Shown: in pieces, positions 1 to 8,325 of the stretch
Layout of the letters: every line of letters starts with the position of its first letter
Position numbering within the stretch: position 1 is the first letter of the stretch
NCBI GenBank assembly: GCA_027063065.1
Contig: JAMOSO010000048.1
Coordinates: forward strand, 38,786 to 102,785
From: Planctomycetota bacterium
Lineage (GTDB): Bacteria > Planctomycetota > JAMOSO01
Length of the DNA stretch: 64,000 bases
Direction of reading: 5' to 3'
The notes under the pieces: model-generated
The model's database searches: none
What the model saw: the letters and a program-made list of their open reading frames with translations, nothing else
What the model was told of the DNA's origin: nothing
Made by a program: the position numbers and the translations under genes

Positions 1-1
1 A

Positions 2-547
2 GGCGCACAAGAACCTATTGTTTTATGTTCTGGCTTTGCAGGTGATAGATATGTGGAATTAATTTCTAGGCCTAATATTCGTCATTTTATTCAGAAACCT
101 TACTCCGCTTATGAGTTGATAACTCTTATTTTTAATATTTTGGCAGAAACAGAAGGCTTGTTGCGCTGTAGGCCTAATTATGTTTTATTAGCAGAAGATG
201 ATGATGACAATAGGGTAATGTTAAAAAAACAATTAGAAATCTTAGGTTATAGAGTGGACGTTTGCTGTAATGGTGAAGAGGCTTGGCAGAAATTTGTCCA
301 AACAGATAATACGTATGATATTGTTGTTACTGATATTTGTATGCCTATTATGGATGGCTTAGAGTTGGTTAAGCGTATCAGGGATAGTGGAAGTAATGTT
401 GGGATTTTAATGATTTCTGCTAGAAATGATCGTGAATTAATTAAAGATGCTTTGCGATTAAAGGTTGATGAGTTTGTGGACAAGCCAATTGCCAAAAAAG
501 ATTTAAGGTTTGCTTTAGAGCGGGTTGTTGCTAAGTGGAAATCTTAA
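2..547 (+). CDS. C-terminal part of a hybrid sensor kinase or multi-receiver protein (5' truncated)
   Basis: The reading frame is open from base 2, so the gene begins upstream of the window. The first 45 or so residues are the end of one receiver domain, with the typical LCSGF strand and the conserved Lys-Pro of FIQKPYS. A second complete receiver follows, with an acidic cluster (EDDDD), a phospho-acceptor Asp in VVTDICMP and the late Lys-Pro in VDKPIA. Tandem C-terminal receivers are usual in hybrid histidine kinases, so a kinase core upstream is inferred but not seen. Its last 13 bases overlap the start of the NtrC-type regulator, which suggests translational coupling and a shared pathway. 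Confidence 0.85.
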   Translation, partial: GAQEPIVLCSGFAGDRYVELISRPNIRHFIQKPYSAYELITLIFNILAETEGLLRCRPNYVLLAEDDDDNRVMLKKQLEILGYRVDVCCNGEEAWQKFVQTDNTYDIVVTDICMPIMDGLELVKRIRDSGSNVGILMISARNDRELIKDALRLKVDEFVDKPIAKKDLRFALERVVAKWKS

Positions 548-1989
548 TAGTTGATGATGATGCTGTAATTTTAGAAGTCATGTCAATGGCTTTAGGTGAA
601 GAAGGGCATACTGTTTGCACTTGTTTATCTGGTGAAGAGGCATTAACTATTTTGAGTTCTGCCAGTTTCCCCATGGTTATTACTGATATTAATATGCCTG
701 GTATGACAGGTTTAGAGTTAATAAAGCAGATATGTTCTAATTTTAAAGTGCGTAATTGTGATATTGTTGTGTGTACTGCATCTGGGGATATTGATACGGC
801 TATTGCTGCTATGCGAGTTGGCGCATTTGATTATATTCAAAAACCAATTAATATTTCAGAATTGGTCTTGGCTGTTGAGCGTGTGCGTAAGCATCAAGAT
901 TTGGTTACAGAAAATCAGGAGCTAACCCATAATTTTGAGCAAGTTGTTCAAGCATCGGTAGCTCCATTACAGACAGAGATTGCCAGTTTAAAGTCCAGAG
1001 TTTCTAGTATTAATGGCCTCAGTACTTTTTGTGCAGAATCTAAAGCTATGCAACAGATATATCGCGATTGTATGATGTATCATCATAATCCAGAGTCTCC
1101 AGTGATTATCGAAGGAGAAACAGGTACGGGTAAGGAAGTCATCGCTAAATTAATACATTATGGCGACTCGGTTGAATCGGCTCCGCTGATAGATATAAAT
1201 TGTGCAGCTATATCTAAGGAATTATTTGAAGCAGAATTATTTGGTTATGAAGCAGGTGCGTTTACTGGTGCAAAGGCTAAAGGTGAGCGAGGTAAAATTA
1301 ATTTAGCTGCAAACGGTTCTTTGTTTTTAGATGAAATTGGTGATATGCCAATAGAGTTGCAGCCTAAGCTGTTGCGTGTGTTACAGGAAAGGATTTATTT
1401 TCCTGTCGGTGGTTTAAAGCATCAGCAGGTCAATTGTAGGTTAATTTGCGCTACAAATTTAAATTTAGAAGCAGAGATAATCAAAAAGACTTTTCGTGAA
1501 GATTTATATTATAGATTAAATGTTGGTAGGGTTTATATTCCTCCATTGCGAGAAAGACGAGAAGATATTTTACCGCTTGGTGAAATTTTTTTAAGGCGTG
1601 AGTCTATAAAAAAGAAAAAATCTTTTGAGCGCATAAGTGTTGATGCTGCTCGTTTATTTATTAAATATGATTGGCCGGGCAATGTTAGGCAATTAGAAAA
1701 TGCTATAGAAAGGGCTGTTTTGGCTTTTGACGGTAAAGAATTGCTTCCCGAGCATTTGTGGTTTATTGATTGGGGGCAAGGTAAAGTAAAGAGTTGTGAT
1801 GAAAATAATTTGCCATATATTCATATGCCTGAAGATCATCTTAACTTGGAGGGTTTGATTGATAAGCTTGTGGTTCAAAGTTTAGAAAAATATTCGGGTA
1901 ATAAAACAAAGGCGGCTAATTATTTGGGTATTAGCCGTTTTGCATTGCACAGAAGGCTTAAGAGCTTAACAGGTATAATTAAACATTAA
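535..1989 (+). CDS. NtrC-family sigma-54-dependent response regulator
   Basis: This 484-residue protein has the full bacterial enhancer-binding architecture. An N-terminal receiver has the acidic triad near residue 7 and phospho-acceptor Asp51 (TDINMP). The AAA+ domain spans about 165-390, with Walker A GETGTGKE at 194 and the sigma-54-contacting GAFTGA loop at 241-246. A Fis-type helix-turn-helix lies at about 455-482. The start is GTG at 535, inside the preceding gene. Phosphorylation should drive oligomerisation and ATP-dependent opening of sigma-54 promoters. The non-coding region directly downstream contains matching inverted repeats and a -24/-12 promoter, which are its most likely targets. 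No rpoN gene lies in the window. Confidence 0.95.
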   Translation: MEILIVDDDAVILEVMSMALGEEGHTVCTCLSGEEALTILSSASFPMVITDINMPGMTGLELIKQICSNFKVRNCDIVVCTASGDIDTAIAAMRVGAFDYIQKPINISELVLAVERVRKHQDLVTENQELTHNFEQVVQASVAPLQTEIASLKSRVSSINGLSTFCAESKAMQQIYRDCMMYHHNPESPVIIEGETGTGKEVIAKLIHYGDSVESAPLIDINCAAISKELFEAELFGYEAGAFTGAKAKGERGKINLAANGSLFLDEIGDMPIELQPKLLRVLQERIYFPVGGLKHQQVNCRLICATNLNLEAEIIKKTFREDLYYRLNVGRVYIPPLRERREDILPLGEIFLRRESIKKKKSFERISVDAARLFIKYDWPGNVRQLENAIERAVLAFDGKELLPEHLWFIDWGQGKVKSCDENNLPYIHMPEDHLNLEGLIDKLVVQSLEKYSGNKTKAANYLGISRFALHRRLKSLTGIIKH

Positions 1990-2024
1990 AAACAAGAGCG
2001 TAATCGCACAGATTAATATATTAT

Positions 2025-2040
2025 AGTGCGAAATAGCACG
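2025..2040. promoter_or_regulatory. Inverted repeat 1, candidate enhancer (UAS) for the NtrC-type regulator
   Basis: The sequence GTGCGAAATAGCAC at 2026-2039 is a dyad of GTGC-N6-GCAC. Its centre is about 210 bases upstream of the predicted sigma-54 transcription start at 2242. A further half-site, TCGCAC, lies at 2004-2009. The same dyad recurs at 2102-2117. Position and repetition fit an enhancer-binding site; that the adjacent regulator binds it is inferred. Confidence 0.6.
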
Positions 2041-2101
2041 TTCATATAAATCCCTTAGATATCTACACTTAACATTGGTTGTGTTATTTTTTATATTATC
2101 G

Positions 2102-2117
2102 CGTGCATATTCGCACG
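2102..2117. promoter_or_regulatory. Inverted repeat 2, candidate enhancer (UAS)
   Basis: CGTGCATATTCGCACG is a CGTGC-N6-GCACG dyad. Read on the minus strand its core, GTGCGAATATGCAC, matches repeat 1 at 12 of 14 positions. The centre lies 77 bases from repeat 1 and about 132 bases before the predicted start, in the usual range for sigma-54 enhancers. Confidence 0.6.
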
Positions 2118-2215
2118 GCATCCAAAGATTGTAATTTAATAGATTTATATTATTTTTAGCTGTAAGTTGTTGTGTATTTGTATGTTAGACGTATTAGCCG
2201 GTTTATTGTGGTCGT

Positions 2216-2231
2216 TGGCACATTAATAGCT
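2216..2231 (+). promoter_or_regulatory. Sigma-54 (-24/-12) promoter
   Basis: TGGCACATTAATAGCT has the GG (2217-2218) and GC (2229-2230) dinucleotides separated by exactly ten bases and matches the TGGCAC half of the consensus fully. The -12 half is AGC instead of TGC. Transcription should start near 2242. An NtrC-type activator gene and two dyads just upstream make a chance match less likely. Confidence 0.65.
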
Positions 2232-2241
2232 TTATGTATTA

Positions 2242-2412
2242 AAGTAAATAGGGGTGGGAAAAAGTGAGGGAGTGGTTAGGGGTAAATGGTAGGGGCGGGA
2301 GAGGTTAGTGTGGGGTAGTCTTCCTTGGGGAAGAAGGCGTACGGCCGAGGCACGGAGGGCTGAGGTCACAAGAAGAGATGCGTATCTGAGGGGGCGCAGC
2401 TCTTTTTTTTTT
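2242..2412 (+). ncRNA. Candidate sigma-54-dependent G-rich small RNA
   Basis: The bounds are set by the predicted sigma-54 start and an intrinsic terminator at 2371-2412. The first 75 bases are G-rich and almost free of C, with at least six runs of three or more G, in a genome that is otherwise AT-rich. The second part has a CUUCC-UUGG-GGAAG hairpin (2320-2333) and two related GGCYGAGGYCAC-like segments (2343-2353 and 2358-2369). Five GGA trinucleotides are present, so a CsrA/Rsm-binding role is possible but unproven. I do not recognise it as 6S, SRP, tmRNA or RNase P RNA. It could instead be a long 5' leader of glgB with an attenuator. Confidence 0.5.
2371..2412 (+). terminator. Intrinsic terminator of the G-rich RNA
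   Basis: GAGATGCG (2375-2382) pairs with CGCAGCTC (2395-2402) over eight positions with one A-G mismatch. The stem can extend by pairing AGAA with the first U residues. The loop is about 12 bases. Ten consecutive T residues follow at 2403-2412, the classical Rho-independent arrangement. Confidence 0.7.
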
Positions 2413-2494
2413 GTAAAAATCTTTTTTTCATTAAATTTCCTTTATATATCGAACAAATGAAGTATGCTAATATGTATATTCATTTACATTGGTC

Positions 2495-4483
2495 ATGTGG
2501 GGGAACGTGAAAGAAATTAAAATAATTACCAATGATTCTTGGCTCGAATCACACAGAGGCGCTATTGAAGGGCGTTTAAACCATTATCAATATTTGAGTA
2601 AGCAATTGCCGGGTTCAAATCAAACTTTGGCAGATTATGCGCAAGGATATTTATATTATGGTTTACATAAACAACAAGATTGTTGGGTACTGCGTGAATG
2701 GGCTCCTAATGCGACCGAAATTTTTTTGATAGGCGATTGTAATAGTTGGTCTAAATCTGATGATTATGCTTTTAAGCGCATTAATCAAGCAGGGGATTGG
2801 GAATTGCATCTACCGTTAGATAAATTAACTCATTATGCAGAATATCGTTTACATATTTTTTGGGCGGAAGGCAATGGCGAACGTTTACCAGCCTATGTTA
2901 ATAGGGTAGTGCAAAACCCGGAAACACATGGGTTTAATGCTCAAGTTTGGAGTCCTCCAAAACAATTTGTATGGCAAAATAATGCTCCTCTACGCCCGCG
3001 GGAACTGACCGTATACGAAGCGCATATTGGTATGGCATTAGAAGAAGGTAGGGTTGGTAGTTACATAGAATTTGCTAACTATATTTTACCTAAGATTGTT
3101 GAAGCAGGATATAACACTGTTCAACTTATGGCTATTATGGAACATCCATATTATGGTTCATTTGGCTATCAGGTGTCTAATTTCTTTGCCCCATCTTCAC
3201 GTTTTGGAACTCCAGATGAATTAAAATATTTGGTTGATACAGCGCATGGTTTAGGTCTGAATGTCATTATGGATTTGGTACATTCTCATTGTGTAAAAAA
3301 TGCAGTTGAAGGTATTGCTTTGCAAGATGGTACAGATTATCAATATTTTCATGGTGGCGATAAGGGCTTGCACCCCGCTTGGGATAGTCGTTGTTTTAAT
3401 TATGCTAAATATGAGGTGATTCATTTTTTATTATCTAATTGTCGCTATTGGTTAGAAGAATTTAAATTTGATGGTTACCGTTTTGATGGTGTTACCAGTA
3501 TGTTGTATCACGATCATGGTTTGGGTAAATCCTTTACATCTTATGCTGATTATTATGGGGATAATTGTGATAATGACGCTATCGCTTATTTGTCCTTGGC
3601 CAATAATGTAATTCATAGTGTTAAACCTAACGCCATTACTATTGCCGAAGATATGAGTGGTATGCCCGGTATTGGTTTACCGTGCGATGATGGTGGTTTA
3701 GGTTTTGATTATCGTCTATGTATGGGTTTACCAGATATGTGGATTAAACTTTTAAAAGAAGTGCGTGATGAAGATTGGGATATGGGGCAGATTTGGCATG
3801 AGTTAATCAATAGACGTATGGGTGAAAATTCTATTGCGTATGCAGAGAGTCACGATCAAGCTTTGGTGGGAGATAAGACGCTTATTTTTAGGCTGATTGA
3901 TGCAGAAATGTACACGTCTATGAATAAAGATTCTAGGTCTGTAGTAGTCGATAGAGGGATAGCTATTCATAAATTATTGCGTTTAATTACTTTTACTGCA
4001 GGTGGTGAAGGCTATTTAAACTTTATGGGTAATGAATTTGGTCATCCAGAATGGATTGATTTTCCACGTGAAGGTAATAATTGGAGTTATCATTACGCTA
4101 GACGTCAATGGTCCTTGGCAGATGCAGATTATTTGCGTTATAAAGGCTTGGCAGAATTTGACAAACAGATGCTTGGTGCTTGTACGTCTGTGTTAAGCTG
4201 TACGGATACTACTTTGATTTTAGAGCATATTGCTAATCAGATTATAAGTTTTAAACGTGGTGAATTTGTGTTTGTGTTTAATTTTAATGGTACACAATCT
4301 TTTGAAAATTTTGCTTTGCCAATTGGTGGCGAGTTTGAGTTGATTTTTTGTACTGATGAATTGCGTTTTGGCGGACATGGTAGAGTTGAATTGCCACAGT
4401 ATTTTGGCACAATAAGTGGTACAGAAATATTATTATATTTGCCCACACGTTCGGCATTGGTTTTAAAAGAAAAAAATAAATAA
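2495..4483 (+). CDS. glgB: 1,4-alpha-glucan branching enzyme (GH13, eukaryote-like type)
   Basis: This enzyme creates alpha-1,6 branches in cytoplasmic glycogen. It has an N-terminal CBM48-like region (about 55-150) followed by the GH13 barrel. The nucleophile is in RFDGVTS (Asp near 331), the acid in IAEDMSG (Glu near 385) and the third acid in ESHDQALVGDK (Asp near 454). Motifs such as EAHIGMA, GYQVSNFFAPSSRFGTP and FMGNEFGHPEW resemble the eukaryotic and PVC branching enzymes more than E. coli GlgB. The open frame reaches a TTG at 2489. ATG 2495 has no clear Shine-Dalgarno, whereas GTG 2507 follows a GGGGG run, so the true start could be 2507. It is the first gene of the glycogen operon. 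Confidence 0.93.
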   Translation: MWGNVKEIKIITNDSWLESHRGAIEGRLNHYQYLSKQLPGSNQTLADYAQGYLYYGLHKQQDCWVLREWAPNATEIFLIGDCNSWSKSDDYAFKRINQAGDWELHLPLDKLTHYAEYRLHIFWAEGNGERLPAYVNRVVQNPETHGFNAQVWSPPKQFVWQNNAPLRPRELTVYEAHIGMALEEGRVGSYIEFANYILPKIVEAGYNTVQLMAIMEHPYYGSFGYQVSNFFAPSSRFGTPDELKYLVDTAHGLGLNVIMDLVHSHCVKNAVEGIALQDGTDYQYFHGGDKGLHPAWDSRCFNYAKYEVIHFLLSNCRYWLEEFKFDGYRFDGVTSMLYHDHGLGKSFTSYADYYGDNCDNDAIAYLSLANNVIHSVKPNAITIAEDMSGMPGIGLPCDDGGLGFDYRLCMGLPDMWIKLLKEVRDEDWDMGQIWHELINRRMGENSIAYAESHDQALVGDKTLIFRLIDAEMYTSMNKDSRSVVVDRGIAIHKLLRLITFTAGGEGYLNFMGNEFGHPEWIDFPREGNNWSYHYARRQWSLADADYLRYKGLAEFDKQMLGACTSVLSCTDTTLILEHIANQIISFKRGEFVFVFNFNGTQSFENFALPIGGEFELIFCTDELRFGGHGRVELPQYFGTISGTEILLYLPTRSALVLKEKNK

Positions 4484-4514
4484 TATAAGAATTTTAAATA
4501 TAAAGGAGTACAAT

Positions 4515-5060
4515 ATGGCAAAAGTAGTTAAAAAAGCCGTAACAAAAACCGCAAAGAAAGCGGCTAAGAAAGTAGCAAAAAAAGAAGTTAAGAAAGTGGC
4601 AAAAAAAGTAGCAAAAACCCCTGTAAAAAAAGTGACTAAAAAAGCTACTGCAACAAAAAAAGTAACGACAGCTAAAAAGGTTGTTGCAAAAAAATCAGTT
4701 GCAAAAAAACCAGCCTTGCCAAAGGCTTTATTAACTACATGGTTAAAGGGTCGCGATGGTTGGAATGATTTAGATTGGTGGCAGTTACTTGAATATTTAC
4801 GCGCTGAAGGCCATTCTTTTTACGCAGATGTTCAAGAAGGGCGTGAGGCTGTATCTGCCTTTTTAAAAGAAAAATCAACTTCAAGTGTTAAATTGCCTAA
4901 AAGATTGTTAAATGCTTGGTTAAAAGGTCGCACAAGTTGGAATCATGATGATTGGTTGGGCTTGTTAAAAGAGCTTGAAGAAGCAGGGCATAAAAAATTA
5001 GTTCATTCTTCTAAAAGTTTATTAGCCATTGGTCATTATTTAGAATCAAACGTAGGTTAA
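4515..5060 (+). CDS. Histone-H1-like lysine-rich tail fused to two tandem WLKGR repeats, function unknown
   Basis: Residues 1-67 are almost only Lys, Ala, Val and Thr in KKVAKK-type repeats, like bacterial H1-like or AlgP-type tails. The rest is two copies of a 50-residue unit (68-118 and 127-177). Each begins LPK-LL--WLKGR, continues W-N--DW--LL--L---GH, and ends with a short helix. The tail suggests binding to DNA or another polyanion; the repeat family is one I do not recognise. A strong AAGGAG site precedes ATG 4515. It sits between glgB and the debranching gene with 31- and 2-base gaps, so it is co-expressed with glycogen enzymes, which is odd for a nucleoid protein. Confidence 0.8.
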   Translation: MAKVVKKAVTKTAKKAAKKVAKKEVKKVAKKVAKTPVKKVTKKATATKKVTTAKKVVAKKSVAKKPALPKALLTTWLKGRDGWNDLDWWQLLEYLRAEGHSFYADVQEGREAVSAFLKEKSTSSVKLPKRLLNAWLKGRTSWNHDDWLGLLKELEEAGHKKLVHSSKSLLAIGHYLESNVG

Positions 5061-5062
5061 TT

Positions 5063-7030
5063 ATGTGTGAAGGGTCAATCAAAGGAGATATTAATTTAAA
5101 TAGTCATTTAGAATTAGAATGGCTTGAAACCAACGGCTTAGGTGCCTATGCTAGCTCGACACCAACTACGTGTCATACGCGCAAATACCATGGTTTATTA
5201 GTAAGCTCCCTGCCAAATTTAGAAGGTCGTTATGTATTGTTGTCGGAAATGCCAACGGCAGTTATTTTTGACGATGAGATTGTTGAACTTTCTACTAATC
5301 GTTATAGCGATGTGTTTCATCCAGCAGGTTACTCTTTGATTGACTCTTTTGATTTTGAGCCGTGCCCAACAACAAAGTGGAAAGTTGGGCGAGCAGAAAT
5401 CACTCGTAGTATTTTAATGGTTCGCGGAGAAAATGCCGTTTATATGCGTTATTCTTTAAAGGGGCAAAAAAATGTACAGTTGTCTATGCGTCCCCTGTTA
5501 AGTTATCGCAATTCTCATGTATTAACTTTTGAAAATATGGATTTAAAATCACAGGCTTATGATATAGGTAAAAGTGTATCATTTAGTCCATACGAAGGTA
5601 TGCCGTCTTTGCATTTTCAATCTTCGTGTCCATTAGAATTTAAACCAGCACCTTTTTGGGAGCACGGCGTTAAATATTTATGGGAAGAAAGACGAGGTTT
5701 TGACAACTGTGAAGATCGCTTTTGTCCCGGTGTTTTTAACTATAACTTAAGCAGTAAAAATGATTTAATCATTAGAGTTGCAATTGATACTTTAGAAGAT
5801 GAAACACAAATAATTAATAATTATAATCAAGAATTATCTCGTAGAACTAAGCGCGCTCAAAAGTGTAAAACTTCATCCAAATCTTTAAGCTTGTTAAAAC
5901 GTAAGTCCGAAGACTTTTGTATTATTAATGCCAATAACGAAGCGTCTGTAGTAGCTGGTTACCCATGGTTTGGAGAATGGGGTCGCGATACAATGATAGC
6001 TTTGCCAGGCTTAACTTTTTTTGCCGATAATGCTCAGCATGGTATTGATGTTTTAAAAGCGTACGCTTCTCATGTAGTCGATGGTTTATTACCTAACACT
6101 TTGGGCGGGTTGCAGGGGTTTGAGTCTTATAATTCTGTTGATGCTTCTTTGTGGTATTTTTGGGCTGTACAGCAAATGGTTAAACACCATGGTATTAATG
6201 CTGTTGATATACAATTATTTAATATTTTAGAATCAATTATTACCGCATATTTTGAGGGTCGCGTACCTGTAGCGCATATTATTTCTGGTGGTTTATTAAG
6301 CGCTGGTACTGAAAGCTCTCAGTTGACTTGGATGGACGCTACTGCTTGGGGGCGTCCTGTTACGCCTCGTCACGGTTGCGCGGTTGAAATTAATGCATTG
6401 TGGTATAATGCTTTATGTTTTTATGATGAATTATGTGCCGTATTTAATAAAGAATGTTTAGATGATGCTCGCGAGGCTATTATTAGCTTTCCAGAAACTT
6501 TTATCAAACGTTTTTGGTTGCAAGATAAAGGATTTTTAGCTGATGTAGTGGGTAAATGGGGCATAGACCCATCTTTGCGACCCAATCAAATTTTTGCTGT
6601 GTCATTGCCTTATTCTGCATTAGATGATAAGTGTGCACGTGCGGTTGTGAATGCCGTTAATGATTCTTTGGTAACGCCATTTGGCATACGTACTTTAGCA
6701 CCAGATGCTCCACATTATTGTTCTCGTTATGCAGGTAATGGTGATGAACGTGATAGCACTTATCATCAAGGAACGGTTTGGCCATGGCCAATGGGGCATT
6801 TTATTGAAGCAGAATTAAAAGTAAGCCATAACATAAAAGAAACGGCGATTAATCGTTTAGAGGCTTTAAAGCCCTTACTTAACGAGCATCTTTATCAAGC
6901 TGGATGGGGTGGTATTTCTGAGATTTTTGACGGTTCTGAACCTCACACCCCACAAGGGTGTATTTCTCAAGCATGGTCTGTATCTGAGATTATCAGAGCT
7001 TGTACGTTGCTTGAGAGGGCAAGGAAATAA
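5063..7030 (+). CDS. Glycogen debranching enzyme, amylo-1,6-glucosidase type (GH133)
   Basis: The protein belongs to the archaeal/bacterial amylo-alpha-1,6-glucosidase family, which removes branch-point glucose from limit dextrin. The N-terminal domain carries the family hallmarks NGLGAYASST and TRKYHGLL (about 25-50). The C-terminal (alpha/alpha)6 barrel carries GYPWFGEWGRDT (about 298-309), TWMDA (about 421) and TYHQGTVWPWPMGHF. Its length, 655, is normal. It has no glucanotransferase half; a candidate for that activity is the last gene of this operon. ATG 5063 follows the preceding stop by two bases. Confidence 0.93.
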   Translation: MCEGSIKGDINLNSHLELEWLETNGLGAYASSTPTTCHTRKYHGLLVSSLPNLEGRYVLLSEMPTAVIFDDEIVELSTNRYSDVFHPAGYSLIDSFDFEPCPTTKWKVGRAEITRSILMVRGENAVYMRYSLKGQKNVQLSMRPLLSYRNSHVLTFENMDLKSQAYDIGKSVSFSPYEGMPSLHFQSSCPLEFKPAPFWEHGVKYLWEERRGFDNCEDRFCPGVFNYNLSSKNDLIIRVAIDTLEDETQIINNYNQELSRRTKRAQKCKTSSKSLSLLKRKSEDFCIINANNEASVVAGYPWFGEWGRDTMIALPGLTFFADNAQHGIDVLKAYASHVVDGLLPNTLGGLQGFESYNSVDASLWYFWAVQQMVKHHGINAVDIQLFNILESIITAYFEGRVPVAHIISGGLLSAGTESSQLTWMDATAWGRPVTPRHGCAVEINALWYNALCFYDELCAVFNKECLDDAREAIISFPETFIKRFWLQDKGFLADVVGKWGIDPSLRPNQIFAVSLPYSALDDKCARAVVNAVNDSLVTPFGIRTLAPDAPHYCSRYAGNGDERDSTYHQGTVWPWPMGHFIEAELKVSHNIKETAINRLEALKPLLNEHLYQAGWGGISEIFDGSEPHTPQGCISQAWSVSEIIRACTLLERARK

Positions 7031-7032
7031 AA

Positions 7033-8322
7033 ATGCGTATCCTAATGTTAGGCTGGGAATTTCCGCCTTACATTAGTGGTGGCTTAGGTACAGCTTGTCA
7101 GGGCATAGCTAAAGGATTAATCGAAGAACATATTGCGATTACTTTAGTTTTGCCTCAAGTGCCAGATGCCGGTTTAGGTGGTATTGAATTTTTATCAGCA
7201 GAAGATGTTGCTCCTCTTAGTGTTGCAGAATCTAAGATTAAAGAAAAATTATATTCGGGTTTTGAAGATTTAATTACGGTTGAATCTTGTATAAATCCTT
7301 ATTTTGATGAAGAAGAATATCAATTTCAAAAAGCAAGGGTTATGCAGTTGTCGCAACAACAGCAACGACAGGAATACGATAGGGGAAAGATTTACCTTGA
7401 AGGGCAATATGGTGATAACTTATTAGCAGAGGTAAGTCGTTTTGCCCGTGTAGGTACTAGGTTAGGTTTAAGGGGTAAATATGATATTATTTATGCCCAT
7501 GATTGGATGACAATGTTAGCGGGTGTCGAGGCGGCTAATCAAAGCGCTACCCCATTAGTTTTGCATATTCATTCTACTGAGTATGACAGAAATAGCACCA
7601 ATCCAAATCAACAAATTATAGATATTGAAAAATTTGCTATGCAAAAAGCCGATATGCTAGTTACTGTGTCTAATCGCAGTAAAGATGTTTTAATTAATCA
7701 TTATGCGATTAAGCCTAAAAAAATCTCAGTGGTATATAATGCTCTTACTCAAGTGAAAATAGATAATACATTATTAGATGATTCACATAAGTTTAAAGAA
7801 AAGTTGATATTATTTATGGGGCGCATTACCGAGCAAAAAGGGCCAGAGTTTTTTATTAAAGCGGCTAAAAAAGTTTTACAGCACAATAGTAATTTGCGTT
7901 TTATTATGGCCGGATGTGGCGATCAATTGCCTAAAATGATTGAATTAGTAGCCACTGAACGCATGGAGCGACATTTTCATTTTACTGGTTTTTTACGCGG
8001 TGAGGAAGTTCATAAAATCTTTAATTTATGTGATTTGTTTGTGATGCCTTCAGTTAGCGAGCCATTTGGTTTAGTGCCTTTAGAGGCTATGGGATATGGA
8101 TTACCGACTATTATTTCTAAGCAATCAGGTGTTGCCGAGATTTTATCCAACGCTATAAAGGTGGATTTTTGGGATACTGATGCAATATCACAATCTATAC
8201 TTAGTGCATTAGATAATGATGAGTTAGGTGAAAAATCCGCTGATGAAGTTAAAAATTTAAGTTGGGGTTCGCCAGCTAAACAATTAAAAAACATTTTTGA
8301 AACTCTTGTTAAGCGTTTTTAA
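7033..8322 (+). CDS. Glycogen synthase-like glycosyltransferase (GT4/GT5 type)
   Basis: The protein has a GT-B fold. The N-terminal motif MLGWEFPPYISGGLGTA is the donor/acceptor loop seen in glycogen synthases, and the C-terminal nucleotide-sugar motif is EPFGLVPLEAMGYGLPTI. HDWMTMLAG near 155 is also typical of the synthase clade. At 429 residues it is shorter than E. coli GlgA and resembles the shorter GT4 enzymes found beside GH57 and GH133 genes in other bacteria and archaea. It should extend alpha-1,4-glucan from ADP- or UDP-glucose. No glgC is in the window, so the donor is unknown. It starts two bases after the debranching gene. Confidence 0.85.
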   Translation: MRILMLGWEFPPYISGGLGTACQGIAKGLIEEHIAITLVLPQVPDAGLGGIEFLSAEDVAPLSVAESKIKEKLYSGFEDLITVESCINPYFDEEEYQFQKARVMQLSQQQQRQEYDRGKIYLEGQYGDNLLAEVSRFARVGTRLGLRGKYDIIYAHDWMTMLAGVEAANQSATPLVLHIHSTEYDRNSTNPNQQIIDIEKFAMQKADMLVTVSNRSKDVLINHYAIKPKKISVVYNALTQVKIDNTLLDDSHKFKEKLILFMGRITEQKGPEFFIKAAKKVLQHNSNLRFIMAGCGDQLPKMIELVATERMERHFHFTGFLRGEEVHKIFNLCDLFVMPSVSEPFGLVPLEAMGYGLPTIISKQSGVAEILSNAIKVDFWDTDAISQSILSALDNDELGEKSADEVKNLSWGSPAKQLKNIFETLVKRF

Positions 8323-8325
8323 AAG

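Larger units (their letters stand above)
1990..2488. other. Large intergenic region (499 bases)
   Basis: This is the only stretch over 300 bases without a protein gene. It contains the two dyads, the sigma-54 promoter, the G-rich RNA and its terminator. From 2413 to 2488 the sequence is AT-rich leader for glgB. A weak sigma-70-like pair there (TTTATA 2441-2446, 16-base spacer, TATGCT 2463-2468) could start the glycogen operon independently of the RNA. Confidence 0.6.

Noticed and set aside
2242-2412. Known RNA classes (6S, 4.5S/SRP, tmRNA, RNase P) for the G-rich RNA
   Set aside because: None of the conserved signatures I looked for is present, and the nearly C-free first half cannot form the long closing helix of 6S RNA.
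2309-2460. A GTG-started open frame of about 50 codons through the 3' half of the G-rich RNA
   Set aside because: It runs through the terminator hairpin and T-tract, has no ribosome-binding site and is very Arg-rich only because of the base composition. Read as RNA, not protein.
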